Shown here piece by piece: positions 24,320 through 32,079 of a stretch of 52,660 nucleotides of DNA. The stretch covers positions 1-52,660 of the forward strand of contig JAKFUL010000013.1 of the NCBI GenBank assembly GCA_021732665.1. Reading direction: 5' to 3'. Source of the DNA: Acetobacteraceae bacterium (GTDB taxonomy: Bacteria > Pseudomonadota > Alphaproteobacteria > Acetobacterales > Acetobacteraceae). Numbering within the stretch: position 1 is the first letter of the stretch; each line of letters opens with the position of its first letter. The position numbers were made by a program, and so were the translations under genes. Under the pieces are notes generated by a model. It saw nothing but the letters and a program-made list of their open reading frames with translations, did no database searches and was not told the DNA's origin.

Positions 24320-25251
24320 GGCTTGGCCAGTGCGGCGGTGAGTTCGGGCACCAGGGCGAAGAGGTCGCCCACCAGGCCATAATCGGCGACCTGGAAGATC
24401 GGCGCTTCCTCGTCCTTGTTGATGGCGACGATGAACTTGCTGTCCTTCATCCCCGCCAGGTGCTGGATGGCGCCGGAGATGCCGACCGCGATGTAGAGCT
24501 CGGGCGCGACGATCTTGCCGGTCTGGCCGACCTGATGGTCGTTGGGGGCATAGCCGCTATCCACCGCGGCGCGGGAGGCGCCGACGGCGGCCCCCAGCGT
24601 ATCGGCGAGCGCGTCGATCAGATGGAAATTCTCCGACGAGCCGAGGGCGCGACCGCCGGAGACGACGATGCGGGCCGAGGTCAGGTCCGGCCGCTCGCTC
24701 TTCACGCCCTCGGAACCGAGGAAGGTGGAGAGGGGCGAGGCGCCGCTGGCCGCGATGGTCTCGATGCGCGCGGCGCCGCCGGTGGCAGGCGCCGCATCGA
24801 AGCTGGCGGCGCGGATGGTCAGCACCTTCTTGGCGTCCGACGTCTTCACCGTGGCCAGCGCGTTGCCGGCGTAGATGGGCCGCACGAAGGTGTCGGCGTC
24901 GATCACGCCGGCGACTTCGGAAATCTGCTGCACATCCAGCAGGGCGGCCACGCGCGGCATCAGGTTTTTTCCGGCGGCCGAGGCGGGGGCGGCGATGTGG
25001 CTGTAATTGCCGGCCATGCCGACGACCATGGCGGCCACGGCCTCCACGGCGGGGACGGCGGTCGCGGCATCCTCGGCCACCAGCACGGCCTCGACACCCG
25101 ATACGGCGGCGGCGGCCGGGGCTGCGGCCGCGGCATTCGCGCCGGTCAGCAGCAGATGGATGGGGCCGAGGCCGGCCAGGGCGGCAACCGCGCTGCGGCT
25201 GGGCTGGGAAAGGCCGGTGCCGTCATGATCGGCGACAATGAGAATGGACAT
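24316..25251 (-). CDS. etfA: Electron transfer flavoprotein alpha subunit
   Basis: 311 residues. The N-terminal alpha/beta domain begins [14 protein letters not shown]. The C-terminal FAD domain has [60 protein letters not shown] and [17 protein letters not shown], all standard EtfA FAD-binding segments. With EtfB it carries electrons from acyl-CoA dehydrogenases to ETF-ubiquinone oxidoreductase. It lies four bases after etfB and overlaps hbd by four bases. Confidence 0.96.
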   Translation of the reverse strand: MSILIVADHDGTGLSQPSRSAVAALAGLGPIHLLLTGANAAAAAPAAAAVSGVEAVLVAEDAATAVPAVEAVAAMVVGMAGNYSHIAAPASAAGKNLMPRVAALLDVQQISEVAGVIDADTFVRPIYAGNALATVKTSDAKKVLTIRAASFDAAPATGGAARIETIAASGASPLSTFLGSEGVKSERPDLTSARIVVSGGRALGSSENFHLIDALADTLGAAVGASRAAVDSGYAPNDHQVGQTGKIVAPELYIAVGISGAIQHLAGMKDSKFIVAINKDEEAPIFQVADYGLVGDLFALVPELTAALAKP

Positions 25252-25255
25252 GGGT

Positions 25256-26005
25256 TCAGATCACCTTCGCTTCGCCGCGCAGCTTTTCTACCAGCTCCTG
25301 CACCGAGCCCACCTTCACGCCCGCCTTGCGGGTCGGCGGCTCCTCCACCTTCAGCACGGTCAGGCGCGGCGTGGGGTCCACGCCCAGGTCGGCCGGCGTC
25401 ATGGTGTCGATGGTCTTCTTACGCGCCTTCATGATGTTGGGCAGCGAGGCGTAGCGCGGCTCGTTCAGCCGCAGGTCGGTGGTGATGATGGCCGGCAGCT
25501 TCACCTCCACCGTCTCCAGCCCGCCATCGACCTCGCGCGTCACCACGGCGGTTTCGCCCTTCATCTCGATCTTCGAGGCGAAGGTGCCCTGGGCCCATCC
25601 CAGCAGCCCGGCCAGCATCTGGCCGGTGGCGTTCATGTCGTCATCGATCGCCTGCTTGCCCAGGATGACCAGGCCGGGCGCTTCCTTCGCGATGATGGCG
25701 GCGAGCAGCTTGGCCACCACCAGCGGCTCCAGCACGCCGTCATGCTGCACGAGGATGCCACGGTCGGCGCCCATGGCGAGTGCGGTGCGAATCTGCTCAG
25801 ACGCCGCGGCGGGGCCGGCGGAGACGACGATGATCTCGGTGGCCGCGCCCTTTTCCTTCAGGCGCACCGCTTCCTCGATGGCGATCTCATCGAAGGGATT
25901 GACCGACATCTTGACGTTGGCCGTTTCGACCCCCGTGTGGTCCGCCTTGACGCGGATTTTGACGTTGTAGTCCACAACGCGCTTGGCGGTGACCAAAACC
26001 TTCAT
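25256..26005 (-). CDS. etfB: Electron transfer flavoprotein beta subunit
   Basis: 249 residues starting [20 protein letters not shown], the usual length. It contains [18 protein letters not shown], the AMP-binding loop region [20 protein letters not shown] and the recognition-loop segment [20 protein letters not shown]. It pairs with EtfA and binds AMP. First gene of the etfB-etfA-hbd operon; the promoter should lie in 26006-26089. Confidence 0.96.
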   Translation of the reverse strand: MKVLVTAKRVVDYNVKIRVKADHTGVETANVKMSVNPFDEIAIEEAVRLKEKGAATEIIVVSAGPAAASEQIRTALAMGADRGILVQHDGVLEPLVVAKLLAAIIAKEAPGLVILGKQAIDDDMNATGQMLAGLLGWAQGTFASKIEMKGETAVVTREVDGGLETVEVKLPAIITTDLRLNEPRYASLPNIMKARKKTIDTMTPADLGVDPTPRLTVLKVEEPPTRKAGVKVGSVQELVEKLRGEAKVI

Positions 26006-26089
26006 GAAAACGCCTGTCCCTTTTTATTCCGTGCGGCTGGCGGGAACATAGCGCTTTGGTGCAGTGCCGCAAGTTTGCGGCGGGTGGCT

Positions 26090-26359
26090 TCAGCCCGGCG
26101 CCCAGAGCAGCGCTGCCAGGGCCACCATGCCGCCCAGCCAGAGTTTCGCCGAAACCGCCTGCAGCGCGTGGAAGCGGGGGCGGGCGGTGGGCTCGGCCGG
26201 CAGGAACAGCCGGATTTCCAGATACCACCAATAGGGCGTGAGCACGGCCCAGCCGATCAGGAAGGGGCGGAGATGCGCGCGGTGACCCGCCAGCCCCGCG
26301 AGAAGAGCGGCGGCGAGCGCCAGGCCGCCCAGCAGCGCGATGGCGGCCTGGGTCCTCAT
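26090..26359 (-). CDS. Small three-helix membrane protein
   Basis: 89 residues from the ATG at 26359, which overlaps the stop of the preceding Bug gene (ATGA); an in-frame extension to 26398 is rejected. Hydrophobic segments: about 5-25 (AIALLGGLALAAALLAGLAG), about 32-53 (FLIGWAVLTPYWWYLEIRLF) and about 71-87. No family recognised. The coupling to a Bug protein suggests an accessory membrane protein, but it is too small to be a TctA-type permease and its sequence does not resemble TctB. Confidence 0.65.
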   Translation of the reverse strand: MRTQAAIALLGGLALAAALLAGLAGHRAHLRPFLIGWAVLTPYWWYLEIRLFLPAEPTARPRFHALQAVSAKLWLGGMVALAALLWAPG

Positions 26360-27312
26360 TCCACCGTCAGCCCCGTCGCCAGCACCACCGGCCGCCACCT
26401 CGCACTCTCCGCCGCCATGAACGCCGCCATCTCCGCCCGCGTGGTGATCTTCGGCACGGCGCCGCCCGCGATGATCCTGTTCTGGATCTCGGTGCTGGCC
26501 ACGATCTCGTTCACCGCCTCGTTCAGCCGCTGCGTGATGGCATCCGGAGTCCCCCCGGGGGCGCAGACGCCGAACCAGCCGGTGCTGACGATGTCGAGGC
26601 CCGATTGCTGCAAGGTCGGCACCTCAGGGAAGGCTGGCGCGCGGGTCTCGCCCGTCACCGCCAGCGGCCGCACCCGCCCCGCGCGCGCCAACTCCGCCAC
26701 CGAAGAGATCGACTGGAACACCACCTGCATGCGGTTCTCCATCAGATCCGTCGCCATGGCGCCGTTGGACGTATAGGCCACATGCGTCATGTCCAGCCCC
26801 GTCGCCTGTGCGAACTGCGCCCCGGCCAGGTGCTGCGAGGAGCCAGCGCCGACCGAGCCGAAGGCCACGGGGTTGGCGCGGGCATAGGTGATGAACTCGG
26901 CCACGTTGCGCGCCGGGATGGCGGGCGCGATCACCATGAGGTTCGGCACCAGCGCGATCATCGCCACGGGCGCGAAATCGGTCTCCGGGTTGAAGGGCAG
27001 GTTGCGGTAGAGCCAGCGATTGACCGCATTGGAGGCGATGGAGGCGAGGCCCAGCACATAGCCATCGGGCGCCGCCCGGGCCACCACCGTCATGCCGATA
27101 TTGGTGCCGGCGCCGGCACGGTTTTCCACCGTGAAACTCTGGCCGAATTTCTGGCCGAGCCGCTCCATCACAAGGCGGCCCAGCACATCGCCGGCGCCGC
27201 CGGCGGGGCCGGGGACGATGAAGCGCACCGGGCGGCTGGGATAATCGGCCTGGGCCAAGGCGGGGCTGGCCACGGCGAGGAGGCCCAGGGTGCGGCGGGG
27301 TATGGCTTGCAT
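26356..27312 (-). CDS. Bug/TctC family periplasmic substrate-binding protein
   Basis: 318 residues. The short signal peptide MQAIPRRTLGLLAVASPALA has an Arg pair that could allow Tat export, and is followed by the family start YPSRPVRFIVPGPAGGAGD. Other family segments: ENRAGAGTNIGM, APDGYVLGLASIASN, VAYTSNGAMATDLMENRMQV and AFPEVPTLQQSG. The gene is divergent from a maleate-isomerase/AMDase-like gene across 51 bp with a palindrome, so its ligand may be that enzyme's substrate, for example a small dicarboxylate. No permease genes except the coupled 89-residue membrane protein. Confidence 0.92.
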   Translation of the reverse strand: MQAIPRRTLGLLAVASPALAQADYPSRPVRFIVPGPAGGAGDVLGRLVMERLGQKFGQSFTVENRAGAGTNIGMTVVARAAPDGYVLGLASIASNAVNRWLYRNLPFNPETDFAPVAMIALVPNLMVIAPAIPARNVAEFITYARANPVAFGSVGAGSSQHLAGAQFAQATGLDMTHVAYTSNGAMATDLMENRMQVVFQSISSVAELARAGRVRPLAVTGETRAPAFPEVPTLQQSGLDIVSTGWFGVCAPGGTPDAITQRLNEAVNEIVASTEIQNRIIAGGAVPKITTRAEMAAFMAAESARWRPVVLATGLTVE

Positions 27313-27327
27313 CGGCGAAAAAATCCG

Positions 27328-27347
27328 TTTGTGGTGCTCCGCACAAA
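27328..27347. promoter_or_regulatory. Operator-like palindrome between divergent genes
   Basis: TTTGTGGTGCTCCGCACAAA: arms TTTGTG and CACAAA separated by 8 bp, in the middle of the 51-bp gap between the Bug and isomerase-like genes. Its position would let one regulator control both. No regulator gene is adjacent; GntR- or IclR-type regulators are candidates by inference. Confidence 0.5.
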
Positions 27348-27363
27348 GTTATCAGGATTTGCG

Positions 27364-28113
27364 ATGTCACGCGACGTTCAGGGTTTCCGCCAGAAATTCG
27401 GGGTGATCGGCCCCTCCACCAACACCATCGTGCAGCCGGATTTCGAGGCGATGCGCCCCTTCGGCGTGACCAACCACTACAGCCGCATCTTCACCCCCGA
27501 CACCCAGGCGATGTCGAACGAGAGCTTCATCGCGGGTGCGAAGCTGATCGGCCAGAACACGCTGGACGCCGTGCGCAGCGTGATGACCTGCTCGCCCGAC
27601 CACCTGGTGATGGGGATGAGCGCGGTCACCTTCTTCGATGGGCGGAAGGGCGCCGATGCCTTCCAGAAGGAGGTCGAGGATCTGTCCGGGATCGGCATTT
27701 CCATCGGCAGCCACAGCTGCACCGCGGCGCTGAACGCCTATGGCGGGGTTCGCAGGCTCGCCATCCTCAGCCCCTACTGGCCGGCGATGAATGAACAAGT
27801 AAAGCTGTATTTCGAGGATATGGGCTTCGAGGTCATCAGAGACCACGCCATGCGCGCGCGCAGCTGGACCGGCATCGCCGCCTTCACAGCGGCCGATTGC
27901 CGGGCGGCGCTTCGGCTGATCGATGGCGATGATGTGGACGCGATCATCCAGGTCGGCACCAACCTCTCGATGGTCCGGCTGGCGGCGGCGGCGGAGATGT
28001 GGCTGGGCAAGCCGGTGATCGCGATCAACACGGCGACCTATTGGCACGCGCTGCGCACGCGCGGGTTCACGGAGAAATTTGCCGGCATGGGCAGGTTGTT
28101 GGAGGAGTTTTAG
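27364..28113 (+). CDS. Asp/Glu racemase-superfamily protein (maleate isomerase / arylmalonate decarboxylase-like)
   Basis: 249 residues, cytoplasmic. The fold and several segments follow arylmalonate decarboxylase and maleate cis-trans isomerase: GVIGPSTNTIVQPDFE at the N-terminus, HLVMGMSAVTFFDG (first active-site loop, residues 80-93), LSPYWPAMN with the conserved Tyr138, and IIQVGTNLS (195-202, second loop). The family normally has a catalytic Cys in one or both loops; here neither loop contains one. The protein may be a distinct subfamily with other chemistry. It is divergent from a Bug binding protein and followed by a hairpin at 28162. Confidence 0.85.
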   Translation: MSRDVQGFRQKFGVIGPSTNTIVQPDFEAMRPFGVTNHYSRIFTPDTQAMSNESFIAGAKLIGQNTLDAVRSVMTCSPDHLVMGMSAVTFFDGRKGADAFQKEVEDLSGIGISIGSHSCTAALNAYGGVRRLAILSPYWPAMNEQVKLYFEDMGFEVIRDHAMRARSWTGIAAFTAADCRAALRLIDGDDVDAIIQVGTNLSMVRLAAAAEMWLGKPVIAINTATYWHALRTRGFTEKFAGMGRLLEEF

Positions 28114-28161
28114 GCCGAATTTCGGGCACGACGTCGGTCATCCCAGGGTTGCCTCGGCATG

Positions 28162-28189
28162 ACCTGATCCTTCAAACAAACGATCAGGT
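28162..28189 (+). terminator. Hairpin after the isomerase-like gene
   Basis: Perfect 8-bp arms ACCTGATC (28162-28169) and GATCAGGT (28182-28189) around a 12-base loop, followed by TTG. It lies 48 bp after the stop. The loop is AT-rich and the T-tract is short, so termination strength is uncertain. Confidence 0.5.
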
Positions 28190-28265
28190 TTGACCGCCAT
28201 CGCAGCCAATCCGGGCGAATGGTCCGCATTGGCGGGAGAGCCCGACCGGTCGGCGGTCGCCCGCG

Positions 28266-28319
28266 GTGAAGCGGCCTGCGTTCGGCCGGCTTCACCTGAA
28301 CCGGAATCGGCTCAGGTGA
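28266..28319 (+). promoter_or_regulatory. Overlapping alternative hairpins upstream of the channel gene
   Basis: Hairpin A: GTGAAGC (28266-28272) with GCTTCAC (28289-28295), plus an inner GGCC/GGCC pair. Hairpin B: TCACCTGA (28292-28299) with TCAGGTGA (28312-28319), a perfect 8-bp stem. They share bases 28292-28295 and so cannot both form completely. They lie about 100 bp before the channel start. The stretch 28114-28416 has no gene; these hairpins and the one at 28162 are all that was found. Confidence 0.4.
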
Positions 28320-28416
28320 CGTCCCCACGCCAGGATGTCACGAAATTGCGCCCGGTAAGTCATAAATTCATCAACTCCCCAGCCCTAGCCTACCCCCCTC
28401 CGGGCCTGGGATAGCG

Positions 28417-29556
28417 GTGATGATCGTTCGGTTTCGCATCGCCTGGATGGCCAGCCTCCTGGCACTCTGCGGCCTTGCCGGCACCGCCCCGGCGGGCGCG
28501 CAATCCGGCCCGGGCGCGCAGCCCCCCCTGCGGGTCGCGGTCTACATGGTGGCCCCCTACGCCAATATCGGGGAAGCCGGTGCGATCGACGGCCATTCCG
28601 TGCGGCTTTGGTCCATGGTCGCGGCCGAGTTGCGGACCCCGTTCGAGCTGATTCCAATCGATTCGGTTGACCGGATTCTGGCCGGCCTGCGCAATGGCGA
28701 GGCGGACCTCGCCATTGGCGCGCTGACCGTCACTCCGGCGCGCGAGGAGCTGGTCGATTTCTCCAACCCCACCCATCCCTCCGGCGTCGCGGCGGCTATC
28801 CGCCGGCCCGGCGCCTTCACCAGCGCCACCCAGGCGCTCGGCTCGACCATGGCCGAATTGCTGCCGCTGTTCCTGCTGGTGGCGGGCCTGATCGTCGTGG
28901 CCGGCTTTATCAGCTGGCGGCTTGAGCGGCCGCGGGCACCGGCGCCGGATGCGCCCGGCACGACGATCGCCTCCTTCGGCGAGGGCGTCTATTGGGCGGC
29001 CGTGACCATGACCACCGTGGGCTATGGCGACAAGGCACCGCGGTCGGGCTCCGCCAGGGTGCTGACGGTGATCTGGATGTTCATCGGGATCATCGTAATC
29101 TCGATCTTCAGCGGCACGGTCACCGCCAAGCTGACGGCGACCCAGTTCATCACGCTTGAAGGCTCGGAACATGCGCTGCGCCTGCCGCGTCTCGGCGCCG
29201 TCACCAGCTCCTCAGGGGCAGAATTCCTGACCATGTCGAACCGGAATTTCCAGGGCTACGAGACGCTGGATACGGCACTCGCGGCGCTGGAGGCGGGCGA
29301 GACCGACGCCGTTTTCAACAGCCGCGGCGCGCTGGTTCACCATGTCACCAGGCGCGGCGGCCACATGATTGAGGTGCTGAGCACCGACCTGACGCGCGGC
29401 TGGATGGCCTTCGCGGTGCCGCCCGGCAGCGTGATCAAGGAATCCCTGAACCGCGCGCTGCTGCGTGTCATGATCTCACGCGCGTGGATTGCCGAGCGCG
29501 ACGCGATGGCGCGCGAATACAGCGCCGGCGGCCGGGCGGACCGAACCACCTTCTGA
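28417..29556 (+). CDS. GluR0-like ligand-gated potassium channel
   Basis: 379 residues (GTG at 28417; an ATG is the next codon). Order: signal peptide (about 1-29); first lobe of an SBP_bac_3 amino-acid-binding domain (about 38-130) with the ligand-carboxylate motif TVTPAREELVDFSNP; membrane helix (about 149-167); pore helix and full potassium selectivity filter TVGYGD (200-205, in TMTTVGYGDKAP); second membrane helix (about 214-236); second binding lobe (about 245-365). This split-lobe plus P-loop plan is that of the prokaryotic glutamate receptor GluR0, an inner-membrane tetramer opened by a periplasmic amino acid. The ligand cannot be read. The gene stands alone, between a terminator-like hairpin and a convergent lipoprotein gene. 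Confidence 0.92.
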   Translation: MMIVRFRIAWMASLLALCGLAGTAPAGAQSGPGAQPPLRVAVYMVAPYANIGEAGAIDGHSVRLWSMVAAELRTPFELIPIDSVDRILAGLRNGEADLAIGALTVTPAREELVDFSNPTHPSGVAAAIRRPGAFTSATQALGSTMAELLPLFLLVAGLIVVAGFISWRLERPRAPAPDAPGTTIASFGEGVYWAAVTMTTVGYGDKAPRSGSARVLTVIWMFIGIIVISIFSGTVTAKLTATQFITLEGSEHALRLPRLGAVTSSSGAEFLTMSNRNFQGYETLDTALAALEAGETDAVFNSRGALVHHVTRRGGHMIEVLSTDLTRGWMAFAVPPGSVIKESLNRALLRVMISRAWIAERDAMAREYSAGGRADRTTF

Positions 29557-29683
29557 CGCCTGACCCCGCGGCACCAAGGGCCGATGATCGAAAGGGCAGT
29601 CATCGAGCCGGCCCAGGCTGCGCGGTTCACCGGCCCACGCGAGCGCCGCTACGGCCAGTCCAGCCCCAGGTAAGTGGGGCGCG

Positions 29684-31045
29684 CTAGCTTTGCGCGTCCG
29701 GGCTCAACACGATGCAGGGCCCCCGAAGCCGGCCGCAGACCTGCTGCGCGTTCCCCTGGCTCAGCCCCACCGCCCGCGCGCGGAACAGCGTCGAACGCCC
29801 GACGCGCACCGGCTGTACTTCCACCCTTCCGGCGCCCACGGCCTGGGCCGCGCTGCGCGCCTGGCGCTCATCCGAAAAGGCGCCGACCTGCACCGCCCAG
29901 CCGCCCGCATTGGCCACCACTGGCCGCAGCGTGGGCGGCAGCGGCGCCGCCTGGGCGCTGCCGATGAAGCCCAACGTGCGCGGCGGCGGCGGCATGGCCA
30001 GGGCGGGCGCGGGGCCGGGGCGCGCCGCACCCGGGCGCGGCGCCTCGTAGATCGGCCGGCTTAGCGCGGCGAAGCCCGCGGCGCGGCTGGCGCTTTCGGC
30101 CATGGCGGCCGCGCCCTCCGGCGTGCTGCCATCGGGGATGGGCTCCATCGCGCCGGCGATCACCCGCTGCTCGGGCTCGAAGCCGGCCAGCGCGCTGCCA
30201 CGGGCCGAGGATTCCGCCAGCGCCTGGGCGCCGCCGGGGGTCGAGCCGTCGGGGATGGGCTCCATCGCCACCACGCTGCCCTGGCGGATGGGCGGCGGCA
30301 TCGGGCGGGATTGCGCGGTGGCGAAGGCGACGGCCGCCGGCTCCGGGTCCGGCAGGCGGGCGAAGCGGGCGTTCTGCTCCTGCACGTCACGCTGCTCGCG
30401 CAGCGCCATCTGCGTGCCCGGATCCATCCGGCGCGGCCCCTGGGGCACGCGAAGCGGCAATTCGGCCGCGGCATAGACCTCCGGCGGCGCGCGGCGGACC
30501 GGGCTGGCCCGCAGCACGGCGGGGCCGACGCGGGCGACGTAGTTGCGGGTTTCGGCCGGCAGGCCGCCGCGGTTGTACAGGTAGTTCTCCAGCCGCCGCG
30601 GCCCGGCATTGTAGGCCGCCAGGAAGGCGGGCGAGCCGTAGAGGTCGTACATCTCGCGGATATAGGCCGTGCCGGCCATGATGCTGTCATAGGGGTGGTA
30701 GGGGTCGTCGCCCAGGGTGTGGCGGCCGCGCAGCTCACGGTAGGTGCCGGGCATCACCTGCATCAGGCCCATGGCGCCGACCGGGCTGGTCGCGGTGGCG
30801 CGGCCACCGCTCTCCTGGCGCATCACCTCGCGGATCCAACGCTCGGGCACGTCGAAGCGGCGCGCGGCCTCACGGATATACGGGCCCCAGGGGTCCGAGG
30901 GCGGACCGGGCGGGTCATAGCTGCGGCCATTGCTGAAGCTGACAGCGCTGGGTCCGACGGGCCCGGCGCCACCGCCACAAGCCGCCAGGCTGGCCAACAG
31001 GCCAAGCGCCAGCGCAGCACGTATCAAGCCGGTCGGAAACGACAT
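29684..31045 (-). CDS. SLT-domain lytic transglycosylase with C-terminal SPOR domain, lipoprotein
   Basis: 453 residues. The ATG at 31045 gives a lipoprotein signal ending LASLAAC (Cys23). The transglycosylase domain covers about 55-190: catalytic Glu78 in VMRQESGG, then SPVGAMGLMQVMPGTY and AFLAAYNAGPRR. The linker (about 200-370) is Pro/Ala-rich and carries a duplicated motif MEPIPDGSTP at a 39-residue spacing. The SPOR domain is about 375-450 (GGWAVQVGAFSDERQARSAA), which binds denuded septal peptidoglycan. Likely an outer-membrane-anchored enzyme acting at division septa. The order SLT then SPOR recalls RlpA-type septal enzymes, though with a different catalytic fold. Confidence 0.92.
   Translation of the reverse strand: MSFPTGLIRAALALGLLASLAACGGGAGPVGPSAVSFSNGRSYDPPGPPSDPWGPYIREAARRFDVPERWIREVMRQESGGRATATSPVGAMGLMQVMPGTYRELRGRHTLGDDPYHPYDSIMAGTAYIREMYDLYGSPAFLAAYNAGPRRLENYLYNRGGLPAETRNYVARVGPAVLRASPVRRAPPEVYAAAELPLRVPQGPRRMDPGTQMALREQRDVQEQNARFARLPDPEPAAVAFATAQSRPMPPPIRQGSVVAMEPIPDGSTPGGAQALAESSARGSALAGFEPEQRVIAGAMEPIPDGSTPEGAAAMAESASRAAGFAALSRPIYEAPRPGAARPGPAPALAMPPPPRTLGFIGSAQAAPLPPTLRPVVANAGGWAVQVGAFSDERQARSAAQAVGAGRVEVQPVRVGRSTLFRARAVGLSQGNAQQVCGRLRGPCIVLSPDAQS
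30132..30268 (-). repeat. Internal duplication in the SLT-SPOR linker
   Basis: The words TCGGGGATGGGCTCCATCGC start at 30132 and again at 30249, 117 bp (39 codons) apart. Each encodes the reverse-strand motif MEPIPDGSTP, followed by an Ala/Ser-rich helix (ALAESSARG and AMAESASRA). Confidence 0.75.
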
Positions 31046-31180
31046 CCCCAAACTCCCCTGGCCTGTTCCGTGGCAGCGCGGCTCCACCCCCATGGAAACG
31101 CCGGACAACAGGCGCCGCGCGGCGGACCGCACGGACGGGCGACAATACAGAGGCCGCGGGGGTGAATGCAACATTTGGAA

Positions 31181-32065
31181 TTATTCCGGCGCGGGTTTTT
31201 GCAGGGCGGCGAGTTCCAGTGCCCGCGCATAGACGGATCTGCGCGGCAGGCCGTGGCCCAGGGCGACGGCGGCGGCGGCGTCGCGCAGGCTCATATCGGC
31301 CATGGCGGCGCGCAGCGCGTCATCGAGGCTGGCCTGGCCCTGGGCCTCGGGGGATGCCGGGCCGGCCAGCAGCACCACCTCGCCGCGCGGCGGATCGCTC
31401 AGCGCCGAGGCCGCGAGTTCAGCCAGCGTGCCGCGTCGGGTTTCCTCGAATCTCTTGGTCAGCTCGCGCGCCAGGGCCGCCGGGCGGGTCGCGCCCAGCG
31501 CCACGGCCAGGGCCGCCAGGGTTTCGGCCACCCGCTGCGGCGCCTCATAGAAGATCAGCGTGGCGGCCAGCCCGGCCTGCTCCATCGCCTTGATCCGCGC
31601 CAGCTCGGCATCGCGCGCCGCTGGCCTGGCGGGCAGAAACCCCAGGAACAGAAAGGGATGCGGCGGCAGACCGGACAGCGTCAGCGCGGTCACCGCCGCA
31701 TTCGGCCCGGGCACGGCATGCAGCGGCAGCCCGGCCGCGATCACCGCGCGCACCAGCCGGAAACCCGGGTCGCTGACCAGCGGCGTGCCGGCATCGCTGA
31801 CCAGCGCGAGGCGCGCCCCCTGTCCCAGCCGGGCCAGCAGCCCGGGGATCTGCGCCTCCTCATTGTGGTCGTGCAGTGGCCAAAGCGTTATGGAAATGCC
31901 ATGTCGCGCCAGAAGCCTGGAGGTTACCCTGGTATCCTCGCACAGCACGGCATCGGCCCCCCTCAGGGCGGTCAGGGCGCGCGGCGAGATGTCATCGAGG
32001 TTGCCGATGGGTGTTGCGACCAGCGTCAGGCCCGCAAGGGGCGGGGCGGGGGACGCGGCGGGCAT
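31181..32065 (-). CDS. rsmI: 16S rRNA (cytidine-1402-2'-O)-methyltransferase
   Basis: 294 residues from the ATG at 32065; a second in-frame ATG at 32092 would overlap the divergent lipoprotein gene by 13 bp. The nearer start matches the N-terminal length of E. coli RsmI. Family signatures: LVATPIGNLDDISPRAL, LCEDTRVTSRLL, LVSDAGTPLVSDPGFRLV, VPGPNAAVTALTLSGL, IFYEAPQRV and ELTKRFEE. It methylates the ribose of C1402 in 16S rRNA using SAM. As in E. coli (yraL/yraM), it is divergent from an LpoA-like gene. Confidence 0.95.
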   Translation of the reverse strand: MPAASPAPPLAGLTLVATPIGNLDDISPRALTALRGADAVLCEDTRVTSRLLARHGISITLWPLHDHNEEAQIPGLLARLGQGARLALVSDAGTPLVSDPGFRLVRAVIAAGLPLHAVPGPNAAVTALTLSGLPPHPFLFLGFLPARPAARDAELARIKAMEQAGLAATLIFYEAPQRVAETLAALAVALGATRPAALARELTKRFEETRRGTLAELAASALSDPPRGEVVLLAGPASPEAQGQASLDDALRAAMADMSLRDAAAAVALGHGLPRRSVYARALELAALQKPAPE

Positions 32066-32079
32066 GGGAGGGTTGTCGG

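Noticed and set aside
29584..29673. 29-codon ORF after the channel gene
   Set aside because: Too short, no ribosome site and no resemblance to a known peptide.
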